DNA of 7,394 nucleotides from Spirochaetota bacterium (GTDB taxonomy: Bacteria > Spirochaetota > B62-G9), in NCBI GenBank assembly GCA_026990615.1, contig JALXDB010000129.1, positions 1 through 7,394 on the forward strand, written 5' to 3'. The position numbers were made by a program, and so were the translations under genes. This document shows positions 1-6,756 of this stretch, piece after piece. The notes under the pieces were generated by a model. That model was not told where the DNA came from, did no database searches, and saw only the letters and a program-made list of their open reading frames with translations. Numbering within the stretch: position 1 is the first letter of the stretch; each line of letters opens with the position of its first letter.

Positions 1-190
1 CTCCTGGGATTCCACGTTCAGGCTGGCAACAATCCTGGGTTATGTGTGAGCCGGTGGTATAGGAATGTATTTGAGAGAAACAATAGAAATGCTTGATTAT
101 AGCAAAACAGGCATGACACTCATATTAATAATTGGACTCGTAATTGTTAGCGAACTGGTTTCCGCCCAGGCAAGAAAAAAGATTATGTAA
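1..190 (+). pseudogene. phnE: PhnE-type ABC transporter permease, C-terminal end, with in-frame TGA
   Basis: Reading from base 2, the frame gives SWDSTFRLATILGYV, a TGA at 47-49, then AGGIGMYLRETIEMLDYSK, a hydrophobic helix (about TLILIIGLVIVSELV) and a basic end ARKKIM before TAA at 188-190. The segment LGYV-x-AGGIG matches the conserved LGxVGAGGIG of PhnE-family permeases, the inner-membrane subunits of phosphonate/phosphate-ester ABC importers. The stop replaces exactly the invariant glycine, so a single GGA-to-TGA change explains it. Both sides of the stop remain family-like, so the lesion is recent or a sequencing error. The 5' part lies outside the window. The family is well supported. 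The substrate is not, because PhnE-like permeases also serve other small anions. Confidence 0.7.
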
Positions 191-236
191 ATCATAATAT
201 ATATAAAGGGTAATCAACACTGTTTATCTTTGAACC

Positions 237-420
237 ATGGATGTCATAAGACCTAATAGGGGTAATGGCCTTCAAAATATTCTGCTCCTTTCTTTAATTT
301 TAATATCAATTTCCGTATTATTAGGATAAAAGATATTTATAATCGGTTGGGGGCATGGTGCCTTTTCTTTGGACAGAAGATGTACAGCCTAAAATATATC
401 AGAAGCTGATCTTATACTGA
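237..420 (+). pseudogene. possible decayed N-terminus of a second PhnE-like permease
   Basis: An ATG at 237 opens a 30-codon frame that reads MDVIRPNRGNG, then a hydrophobic run NILLLSLILISISVLLG, and stops at 327-329. A basic start followed at once by a membrane helix is what the second copy of tandem PhnE permeases looks like, and it begins 47 bases after the first permease ends, a normal operon distance. Beyond the stop, weakly family-like pieces appear in other frames: IKDIYNRLG from 326, and MVPFLWTEDVQPKIYQKLI from 355, where the family often has a MFPPD-like motif. No good ribosome binding site precedes the ATG. These are short, low-complexity matches judged by eye, so the call is tentative. 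Confidence 0.25.
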
Positions 421-508
421 GTCTGTATCGGGTGGGTTTTTCCCCCATAATTTCAATTAAGATTTTAAAATATAAGAAAAAGTTATAAAAATTATTAATA
501 TTATTACT

Positions 509-537
509 TTGACACAAAATAATTAATATATTAAAAT
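509..537 (+). promoter_or_regulatory. sigma70-type promoter of the citrate synthase-like operon
   Basis: A perfect -35 TTGACA (509-514) is separated by 17 bases from a -10 TAAAAT (532-537), which is one mismatch from consensus. Transcription would start near 543-545 and give a leader of about 24 bases that contains the GGGGGG ribosome binding site (557-562) of the first gene. No other start of comparable quality lies between here and the terminator at 3965, so all three core genes probably share this promoter. Confidence 0.75.
523..534. promoter_or_regulatory. 12-base palindrome overlapping the -10 box, possible operator
   Basis: TTAATATATTAA is a perfect inverted repeat lying in the promoter spacer and running into the -10 box. 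A second palindrome, TAATATTA, lies at 496-503, just upstream of the -35. The placement would suit a repressor and upstream-site pair. Palindromes made only of A and T arise often by chance in such sequence, so this is weak. Confidence 0.2.
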
Positions 538-567
538 ACTTTCAACAAACCAGTTTGGGGGGCATTT

Positions 568-1464
568 ATGGGAAGAGAACCCTTTTTCAGGAGAAAGAGT
601 TCAATATCATACAAAACAGAAGAGAAAACTGTAGTCAGGGGATACGATCTGAGCGAGCTTGCGGAGAAAGGATATACATTCTGTGATGCTCTTTTTATTC
701 TTTTCCAGGGAAGAATACCCACTGAAGCCGAGGAAAAGATGCTGGAGTATGAAATGGCAGAGTTTCTTGAGCACTCCATGTCTCCATCGGCGGCTTCTGC
801 AATAGCTGTAATTTCGGGAAGGCCTATGCTGCCGGCAGCTGTTGCCGCCGGAGTAATGACCTTTGGCAGTGCTCATGGTCCCGGAGCAGCTCATGGATAT
901 ATGATGAACAAATACCTCGAAAGGGCGTTAAAAGAAGGTAAATCCATCGATGAAATAGCAAGAATCTGTGTTGACGAGTACCTCGATGCAGGAAGACCGA
1001 TAATGGGATTTGGCCAGCCCCAGCACACAGACGGTGACCCCAGAGCTGAACCCACACATATAAAACAGGAAGAGCTGAAAGTTGACGGGGTTTATCTGAA
1101 ATTTCAGAGAGCTCTTGAAAAACATTTTTATGCGAGAAGGGAGAGGGAGGGAAGAAAATACGTTGCTGTAAATATGATAGGTGCTGGCAACACTGTGTTA
1201 GCAGATCTTGGCTTTTCTCCCAATGCTGCATGGTGTATTGGAACTCTTACAAGAGGATACAGCTGTGCTGCTCATGCCCTGTACACAATGAAGAAGGGTA
1301 GGGCCTGGGCTGCATCAAAAAACGAACCCATGGTACAGATGCTTGATCTTTCCATGATAAAGTACGTCGGGCCGGAGGACAGGCCCGTACCAACTCAGGA
1401 GGAACGCCAGGAGTATGCAAAAAAACAGCTGGAGGAGGGAGAGTATAAAAAATGGGTGATATGA
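568..1464 (+). CDS. citrate synthase/citryl-CoA lyase-fold protein, first of tandem pair
   Basis: The product has 298 residues, close to the short citryl-CoA lyase-like branch (about 260-300) and shorter than full citrate synthase (about 370-430). Family marks are RGYDLSEL (24-31), a helical core to about 120, FGSAHGPGAAHG (99-110), MGFGQPQHTDGDPRA (146-160), LADLGF (211-216) and a YVGPEDRPVP end (266-275). His103 aligns with the first catalytic histidine (E. coli His264). By hand alignment Gln150 sits where the second histidine (His305) belongs, and Ile204 where the catalytic aspartate (Asp362) belongs. His153 matches the extra histidine of the FGHPVHK motif in lyases. DPRA, part of the CoA-phosphate region, is kept. 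ATG at 568 follows GGGGGG with a 5-base gap. The gene overlaps the next by 13 bases. It probably acts on an acyl-CoA in the cytosol; classical citrate synthase activity is doubtful. Family assignment is firm, reaction unknown. Confidence 0.88.
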   Translation: MGREPFFRRKSSISYKTEEKTVVRGYDLSELAEKGYTFCDALFILFQGRIPTEAEEKMLEYEMAEFLEHSMSPSAASAIAVISGRPMLPAAVAAGVMTFGSAHGPGAAHGYMMNKYLERALKEGKSIDEIARICVDEYLDAGRPIMGFGQPQHTDGDPRAEPTHIKQEELKVDGVYLKFQRALEKHFYARREREGRKYVAVNMIGAGNTVLADLGFSPNAAWCIGTLTRGYSCAAHALYTMKKGRAWAASKNEPMVQMLDLSMIKYVGPEDRPVPTQEERQEYAKKQLEEGEYKKWVI

Positions 1465-2483
1465 AAAAAAGAAAACTACCTGGAAATCTTTACGATCCAA
1501 GACTCAGATTTGATTATGAAAATAGAGAGCACGGTACGGTGCCTACTGATACAACAAGGGAGCCTTTTAAATGGGTTTCAGCGGTGGCATACAAGAATGT
1601 TCACAGAATAGTGGCGAGAGGGTATGATACAACTGAGCTTGTTGAAGCGGGATATGGATTTGCTGATATGATATTTGTAGATTTTCAGGCAAGAATCCCT
1701 CTTATCGAAGAATCTCAGATGCTAAACTACATTTTAATTTTGAGTCTTGAGGATGGGCTATCGTCACCGGCGGCAATATCGAGGATAGTTGCTAAGTCAA
1801 ATGTTTACCTCACTCAATCTGCGGGGGCTTCCATTCTCGCCTTCGGGCATGCCTACGGTGCATTTTCGGCTTTTGGAAATATGCTCAATAAATACCTGAT
1901 TATGGTTGAAAAAGGTAAAAAAGATGAGAGTCAGGCAATTGATGAAATGATAGAGGAGAATAGAGAGAAAGAATACTTTGGTATTTCAGACCTGATGTTA
2001 AAAGACCCTGCCGCGAAAAGGATATTTGAAAGAGCGAAAAAATTAGGAGTCGCAAGAAAATATATTCCCTTTATGGAGAAGGTGGTTAAGAGGGCCAAAG
2101 AGGTTATTCCAAATCCGGTGGATTTGGATATGCTCGGAGGGATTGGAGCTGCTATGATGGATCTGGGTTTTACCCCGGAAGCTACCTGGGCAATTATTGC
2201 AGTAACAAGAAGTTATGGTGCGGGTGCCCACTGGCTAGAAGAGGTTGAGAGAGAGAGTTTTCTTAAATATGGAGAAACGCTTACCCCTAAGGAAGATTAT
2301 GATGGACCTGAAGAAAGACCCGTACCATCGCTCGAAGAGAGGTCTAAGATTGCAAAGCCATTTAAGGCGGAAACACTTGAAGAGTGGATGAGAAAGAGAG
2401 AGGAGCTTAAAAAGCTCTACGGTTCCGGGCACAGTATTGTAGAAGAGATTGAGGATCCGAGAAAATTAAAGGAGAAAAAATAA
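1452..2483 (+). CDS. divergent citrate synthase-fold paralogue lacking the catalytic residues
   Basis: The product has 343 residues, with an extra charged N-terminus of about 35 residues and a charged C-terminal tail from about 300. The core parallels the upstream gene: RGYDTTEL (56-63), FGHAYGAFSAFGNMLNKYL (131-149), YFGISDLMLKDPAAK (175-189), MMDLGF (235-240), DGPEERPVP (284-292). By hand alignment the three classical catalytic positions are Tyr135, Ile178 and Leu228 in place of His, His and Asp, and the DPR arginine is also gone (DPAA). It therefore looks like a non-catalytic or re-purposed subunit. It starts inside the previous gene, 13 bases before that gene's end, behind GGAGGAGGGAG (1431-1441), which implies translational coupling and equal amounts. 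A second ATG at 1461 is possible. Citrate synthase-fold proteins work as dimers, so a heterodimer with the upstream product is the natural inference. Confidence 0.85.
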   Translation: MGDMKKRKLPGNLYDPRLRFDYENREHGTVPTDTTREPFKWVSAVAYKNVHRIVARGYDTTELVEAGYGFADMIFVDFQARIPLIEESQMLNYILILSLEDGLSSPAAISRIVAKSNVYLTQSAGASILAFGHAYGAFSAFGNMLNKYLIMVEKGKKDESQAIDEMIEENREKEYFGISDLMLKDPAAKRIFERAKKLGVARKYIPFMEKVVKRAKEVIPNPVDLDMLGGIGAAMMDLGFTPEATWAIIAVTRSYGAGAHWLEEVERESFLKYGETLTPKEDYDGPEERPVPSLEERSKIAKPFKAETLEEWMRKREELKKLYGSGHSIVEEIEDPRKLKEKK

Positions 2484-2527
2484 AGCCTGTTCGTAGGAAT
2501 AATAGCTTGATTAAGGGGTGAGATTAA

Positions 2528-3920
2528 ATGGTTGATGATATAAAAGAAATGTACAGAAGGGCCAGGAAAGCGTTTGAGGTTGTTGAATTCTGGCCACAGG
2601 AAAAGGTAGACGAAATGGTTGCAGCGGTCGGATGGGTTTTGCAGAGGGACGATGTTGCTACGGAACTCGGGACTATGGCAGCCGAGGAAACCCAGATGGG
2701 TGTTGCAGAACATAAGATTGCAAAGCAGAAAAGCAAGGTAAGAGGGGACCTTTGGGATATGAAGGGGGTTAAAACATGCGGACTTGTAAGAGAGGATAAG
2801 AAAAAGGGGCTGAAAATTTACGCTAAACCGATAGGTGTTGTTGCAAATGTTACCCCGGTAACCAATCCAACGGCTACTCCTTCTTTTCTGGGCCTAAATC
2901 TTCTTAAAACCAGAAATGCTATGATAGTTTCTCCGCATCCAAGGACAAAAAGGAGCACAAACAGGGCGGTAGAATGGGGGAGGAGAGCATTAAAAAGCAT
3001 AGGAGCGCCTGAAGATTTATGGCAGTGTATAAAGGAGCCGAGCAATGAAAAAACTCAGGAGTTAATGAGAAACGTTGATTTTATAATCGCTACTGGAGGA
3101 GCAGCTCTCGTAAAAGTCGTATATGCTGCAGGGAAACCGGCTCACACAGTAGGAGCAGGTAACGTGATTTCAATAATCGATGAGTCCGCCGATATAAAGG
3201 CTGCGGCAAACAAGATAATGAGGTCAAAAACCTTTGATAATGCCACCTCATGTTCATCTGAAAACGCTGTAGCGATCCATGAAAATATTTATGATGAGAT
3301 GATTCAGGCCCTTGTGGATGAAGGCGGATATATGTGTAATACGGAAGAGAGAGAAATTGCGAAAGACCCTCTGGCCGGATGGAGAAAGGCTCAATAGAGA
3401 GATAATTGCAAAACCGGCCGTATACATTGCTGAAAAAGCAGGATTTTCAGTGCCCGAAAATACTAAATTTCTCACGGTTCTTGGAGAAAAGATTGGACCT
3501 GAGGATAGATTTTCAGGAGAGAAATTGTCGGTGGTACTGACAGTGTGGAAGTGGAAAGATTTCAGCGAAATGGTGGAACGTATGAAAAAAATGCATAAGT
3601 TTTCAGGCGAAGGTCATTCAGCTTCCATTCATACCAATAATCCGGATCAGATAGAGGAACTTTCAATAAAGGCTAATGTCGGGAGGGTCGAAGTGAATAT
3701 GCCCCACTGCCTCGTGAACAGCGGGAGCTGGTATAACGGCCAATCTTTTACGAAGACAATTGGATGCGGTACCTGGGCTGGGAACATGACAAGCGATAAT
3801 ATAAACTACAGACATATGCTTAACTATACCTGGACATCCGTTCCAATACCAGAATACGTACCCTTTGATGAAGAACTTTTTGGTGAGCATTTTGAAAAGG
3901 TAAAGAGTTTAGATGTGTAA
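2528..3920 (+). pseudogene. acylating aldehyde dehydrogenase (SauS/AdhE-N type), frameshifted
   Basis: Two frames join into one enzyme of about 463 residues, a normal length for CoA-acylating aldehyde dehydrogenases such as sulfoacetaldehyde dehydrogenase SauS and the N-terminal half of AdhE. These interconvert an aldehyde and an acyl-CoA with NAD(P)H. The first frame (2528-3367) carries AKPIGVVANVTPVTNPTATP (99-118), IIATGGAALVK (186-196), GKPAHTVGAGN (202-212) and FDNATSCSSEN (236-246), with catalytic Cys242. The second frame (3369-3917, stop TAA) resumes with LWPDGERLNREIIAK and carries the C-terminal GRVEVNMPH and GCGTWAGNMTSDNINY marks. Dropping one base of GACCCTC (3365-3371) restores a continuous frame. 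Without that the first frame ends at 3395-3397, after Cys242 but without the C-terminal region. ATG follows AAGGGGTG (2513-2520) with a 7-base gap, and the gene lies 44 bases after the previous one in the same operon. Substrate is unproven; SauS-like features favour a short C2 aldehyde. Confidence 0.82.
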
Positions 3921-3964
3921 CTGGACTGGAGTGTCTCCACAATATCATTCTTAACCTTATTATG

Positions 3965-3996
3965 GGCTGGAATCTAAATGATTTCAGCCTTTTTTT
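3965..3996 (+). terminator. Rho-independent terminator of the core operon
   Basis: GGCTGGAATC (3965-3974) pairs over ten positions, with one G-T wobble, with GATTTCAGCC (3980-3989) around a 5-base loop TAAAT. Seven T follow directly (3990-3996). It lies 45 bases past the dehydrogenase stop and separates this operon from the next gene. Confidence 0.88.
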
Positions 3997-4191
3997 ATGC
4001 TCAATTTTTTTATGAGTAAAGATGTAAATATTTGACAAAGCAGTTTAACTCTTGAGACTAAATTTGATATTTTTGTAGGGGTATAGTTTTCCATTTTTGA
4101 CATACGTAGCAGCTTTAGAAATGTGTGGTTGAGTTTATATTGGAGAGTGTGTTATTGAATTATGATATAGAATCCATACTGTTAAAAGAGG

Positions 4192-4197
4192 TATAAT
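4192..4197 (+). promoter_or_regulatory. candidate -10 box for the P-loop/Asp23 gene
   Basis: TATAAT (4192-4197) is a perfect -10 and would place the start of transcription near 4203-4205, about 22 bases before the ATG at 4227. The -35 is poor: TAGAAT at 4168-4173 with an 18-base spacer is the best I see. The rest of the 3997-4191 gap holds two TTGACA hexamers (4032-4037 and 4097-4102) with no good -10 at the right distance, and no gene. Confidence 0.4.
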
Positions 4198-4226
4198 TTC
4201 GACACTTTAATATTACAGGATTGGGA

Positions 4227-5219
4227 ATGGGAAAGAATAATAAAAAAATAAACTTCAAAGTTCTGCCTCCTGAATCTGTTTTTGAATCACATAAAAAGGA
4301 AACAATATTTAATCTTTACAGGAGGAGCTTCGCAAATAAACTCAATATCAAAAAGCTGTTTCATCAGATATTGTGGGTTTTCAGGGGTATTCAGGTAATT
4401 GCTCTTGTTGGAAAGAGTGGAACAGGAAAGAGTTTTAGAGCGAAGTTGATTGCTTATAAGTACAACATAGATGTAATCATAGATGATGGACTTGTAATAA
4501 AAGGAGAAAAAATAATTGCAGGTAGATCTGCAAAGAAGGAGGAATCATCGGTAGAAGCTATAAAAACGGCTCTTTTTCTGGATGATAACCATCTTGATGA
4601 AGTTCTAAAAACCCTTGAAAATGAGAACTTTAAGAGAGTTTTAATTCTTGCTACCTCAGAAAAGATGGCAAAAAAGATAGCCGAGAGACTTGGTCTGCCA
4701 CTTCCTAAAAAGATAATTAAAATTGAAGAAATTGCCTCTGAAGAAGAGATAAGAGAGGCAAAAAAATCCAGAGAGCTGGAAGGAAAACATGTTATACCCG
4801 TACCGGCGGTTGAGGTGAGAACAAATTATCCGCAGATATTTTTTCAATCTATTAAAATTCTTCTGGAAAATAAGATCTTCAAAAAGAAGAAGTTTGATAT
4901 ATATGAGAAATCTATTGTCAGGCCTAATTTTAACAAAAAAGGGAAAATTACAATTTCAGACCGTGCGGTTAGCCAGATGGTCTATCAGTGTGTAAAAGAG
5001 TTTGACAATAGATTGTCGGTTGAAAGGGTAATTGTGGAGAGGCACAAGGGAGGCTACAGATTGATTCTTATGTTAAAGGTCCCATACGGTATTAGAGTAG
5101 CAGGAACCATGCAGGAACTTCAAAACTATATAATGGAAAATATGGATAAATTTGCCGGGGTTAATATTAAAGAGGTAAACATTGGAATAAGCGGTTTTGA
5201 GATGGATGAGAATAAGTAA
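4227..5219 (+). CDS. P-loop NTPase with C-terminal Asp23-like domain
   Basis: The product has 330 residues from ATG 4227. I prefer this start to the TTG at 4221, because AGGA (4217-4220) sits 6 bases before the ATG but directly against the TTG. After a basic N-terminus, a hydrophobic strand IQVIALVGKSGTGKS ends in a Walker A motif (about residues 62-69). VIIDDGLVI (about 83-91) and FKRVLILATS (about 135-144) look like the following strands of an NTPase core, and LFLDD (about 117-121) could supply the acidic Walker B position. From about residue 238, ITISDRAVSQMVYQCVKEFD through VNIKEVNI resembles the Asp23/Gls24 (alkaline-shock, DUF322) fold. I do not recognise a named function. A switch or assembly protein with nucleotide-dependent control is a guess. 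A terminator insulates it from the upstream operon; the MFS gene follows after 19 bases, so the two probably form a unit. Confidence 0.75.
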   Translation: MGKNNKKINFKVLPPESVFESHKKETIFNLYRRSFANKLNIKKLFHQILWVFRGIQVIALVGKSGTGKSFRAKLIAYKYNIDVIIDDGLVIKGEKIIAGRSAKKEESSVEAIKTALFLDDNHLDEVLKTLENENFKRVLILATSEKMAKKIAERLGLPLPKKIIKIEEIASEEEIREAKKSRELEGKHVIPVPAVEVRTNYPQIFFQSIKILLENKIFKKKKFDIYEKSIVRPNFNKKGKITISDRAVSQMVYQCVKEFDNRLSVERVIVERHKGGYRLILMLKVPYGIRVAGTMQELQNYIMENMDKFAGVNIKEVNIGISGFEMDENK

Positions 5220-5238
5220 TGGTGGGGAGAAATAGGGT

Positions 5239-6447
5239 TTGCAGGATAAAAAGAGATATATAATCGGTGCTTCCTTACTTCATTTTCTTGTTGATGGACT
5301 CTCCGTTTCACTCTATCCTCTTTTGCCCCTGATAGCCGATGACTTTAGGCTTTCTCTATCTAAAGTTGGAACATTGAGAACTGCTTATTCTTTTTCAACA
5401 TCTTTTGCCCAGCTTCCCTTTTCCATGCTTTTGGAAAACTATAGAGAAATAATGGTTCTAATACTGGGGATGGTATGGATTGCAGGTGGATTCATCTTTA
5501 TGGGACTTTCTAATTCATTTAAAATGCTTTTAATTATCGCCGTTTTGGCGGGATTGGGGGGAAATATTCAGCATCCAATAGGGACTTCTTTTATTTCTAA
5601 AATATATGACAATGAGGGGAGAGCAGGAGCGCTGGGCATATTAAACTTTTCAGGAGACGTCGGAAAAACTCTGTTCCCGGTGCTGGTTGGTTTACTCCTA
5701 TTCTACTTTTCCTGGAAATGGAACTTCATCCTCATTGGCATGATGGGGATTCTAATTGGTGCTGTTCTTTTTATCATTTATGCCTCACCAGTAAAGGCTT
5801 TTAAAGATTCTGATAGGGATAAGAACAGTATAGGAAAAAGCAATAAGAAGTCTGGTACAGGGAATAGATGGGGTATTCTATCAATCCCTGGGTTTGTACT
5901 TCTCTCATTGATAGGTGTAATTGATGCAATGTCAAGAATGGTTATGCTTACCTACCTTCCCTTTCTACTGATAAAAAAAGGGGTTGACAATACTAAAACC
6001 GGGTTCTATTTAACAGTACTTCTTTTCGGTGGCTCGGCGGGGAAGCTTGGTTGTGGATTTTTATCGGATAAACTCGGTTATATTCTAATGATTTTTACGA
6101 CAGAAATCCTTACTTCCATTACGATTATTATGATTTATCTAAACAACAGTATTTTCCTTTTAATACCTATACTGCTGGTGCATGGTTTTATGCTCAACGG
6201 AACTTCTACGGTTCTGTATGCGACGGTTGCTGAGCTGGTTTCCGCTGAAGGCCGAAACAGAGGATATGGATTGTTCTATACGATTTATCTGGTGGCTGAA
6301 TCACTTGGCCCAATGATTTTCGGTTATATAGGAGATAAGATTTCGCTGGGTGCAATATTCTATATCCTTGCTGCACTAACGCTTGTCATTATACCCCTTG
6401 TTCTTTTGATGCAGAAGATTCACGGGTCATTGCCCGATGGAAAGTAA
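5239..6447 (+). CDS. MFS transporter, fosmidomycin-resistance-like
   Basis: The product has 402 residues, mostly hydrophobic, with about twelve membrane segments split by a charged cytoplasmic loop (about 184-211, rich in Lys, Asp and Ser). The start HFLVDGLSVSLYPLLPLIA (15-33), the FAQLPFSMLLENY stretch (56-68) and NIQHPIGTSFIS (109-120) match the Fsr-type group of major facilitator exporters, which have LLH-F-x-D-G and an HP-G motif. It should be a proton-driven efflux or uptake carrier in the inner membrane; substrate unknown. The start is a TTG: GGGGAGA (5224-5230) lies 8 bases ahead, the TTG gives the expected N-terminus just before helix 1, and the next ATG falls well inside the protein. 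The last residues (about HGSLPDGK) overlap a minus-strand remnant, so the native C-terminus may have been altered by a junction there. Confidence 0.85.
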   Translation: MQDKKRYIIGASLLHFLVDGLSVSLYPLLPLIADDFRLSLSKVGTLRTAYSFSTSFAQLPFSMLLENYREIMVLILGMVWIAGGFIFMGLSNSFKMLLIIAVLAGLGGNIQHPIGTSFISKIYDNEGRAGALGILNFSGDVGKTLFPVLVGLLLFYFSWKWNFILIGMMGILIGAVLFIIYASPVKAFKDSDRDKNSIGKSNKKSGTGNRWGILSIPGFVLLSLIGVIDAMSRMVMLTYLPFLLIKKGVDNTKTGFYLTVLLFGGSAGKLGCGFLSDKLGYILMIFTTEILTSITIIMIYLNNSIFLLIPILLVHGFMLNGTSTVLYATVAELVSAEGRNRGYGLFYTIYLVAESLGPMIFGYIGDKISLGAIFYILAALTLVIIPLVLLMQKIHGSLPDGK

Positions 6448-6620
6448 GACTCCCGCTGCGATAGCCGAACCGATTACACCAGCAACATTCGGTCCCATCG
6501 CGTTTACGTTGTGTTTTTATCCATAAGCATACAAATTGCCGCTATGAAGGGTTCCATCATCATTTTCCCTGTATTTTTCTATTTTTTCTTCTCATCGATT
6601 TTTATCATCTGCTGATTCAT
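6427..6620 (-). pseudogene. C-terminal remnant of a multi-spanning membrane protein
   Basis: On the minus strand, 6510 down to 6427 reads NVNAMGPNVAGVIGSAIAAG, then VLLSIGQ and TGA. GPNVAGVIGSAxAAG is very close to the C-terminal motif of sodium-pumping decarboxylase beta subunits (OadB/GcdB: MHAMGPNVAGVIGSA). Upstream, in the neighbouring frame, come MNQQMIKIDEKKK from 6620, a TAG at 6579-6581, and KMMMEPFIAAICMLMDKNT. One missing base near 6511 would join DKNT to NVNAMGP. The EPFIAAICMLMDKNT part does not match OadB as I know it, so another transporter family with a similar ending is possible. It has a frameshift, a nonsense codon and no N-terminus, so it is dead. It converges on, and overlaps by 21 bases, the MFS gene. 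Confidence 0.5.
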
Positions 6621-6756
6621 TTTTGTAGATTCTTACCATCTAAGACAGCTATTTCTGAAGTTGTATATTAAGGTATCCTGTTATAACTCCATGGAGCAAT
6701 AAAAAATTTAACATTTTTTTCTCTTTAGAATTCAATCGGAAATTAAAAATAAATCT

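Larger units (their letters stand above)
191..567. other. AT-rich intergenic stretch ahead of the citrate synthase-like operon
   Basis: No intact gene is visible over about 375 bases. The first half may contain scraps of a second permease (listed separately). The second half, from about 470, is very AT-rich and holds the promoter at 509-537 and the leader of the next gene. Small hairpins occur at 398-410 (ATCAG, 3-base loop, CTGAT) and 433-446 (TGGG/CCCA). Neither is followed by a T-run, so I see no convincing terminator after the permease and recognise no riboswitch. Confidence 0.5.

Noticed and set aside
47..49. TGA read as glycine (alternative genetic code as in SR1/Gracilibacteria)
   Set aside because: The first citrate synthase-like gene ends with TGA at 1462-1464 at a natural family length and just inside the start of the next gene, so TGA is a normal stop here. 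The other fragments also show ordinary frameshifts.
430..446. GGTGGG-TTTTT-CCCCC as a terminator or riboswitch element
   Set aside because: The stem is only about 4 pairs, the T-run is in the loop and not after the stem, and no known riboswitch core is visible.
824..1231. 135-codon minus-strand frame inside the first citrate synthase-like gene
   Set aside because: It is a shadow of a clearly coding plus-strand gene and has no recognisable domain. The other minus-strand frames under the intact genes are rejected for the same reason.
3359..3397. Programmed +1 frameshifting in the dehydrogenase
   Set aside because: There is no stop codon or slippery CTT-TGA-like site at the shift point, the zero-frame stop is more than 20 bases further on, and this enzyme family is not known to use recoding.
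4032..4125. TTGACA hexamers at 4032 and 4097 as promoter -35 boxes
   Set aside because: No acceptable -10 lies 16-18 bases downstream of either. The perfect TATAAT at 4192 fits the gene better.
4221..4226. TTG at 4221 as the start of the P-loop gene
   Set aside because: AGGA touches the TTG directly, leaving no spacer. ATG 4227 has a 6-base spacer and a better codon.
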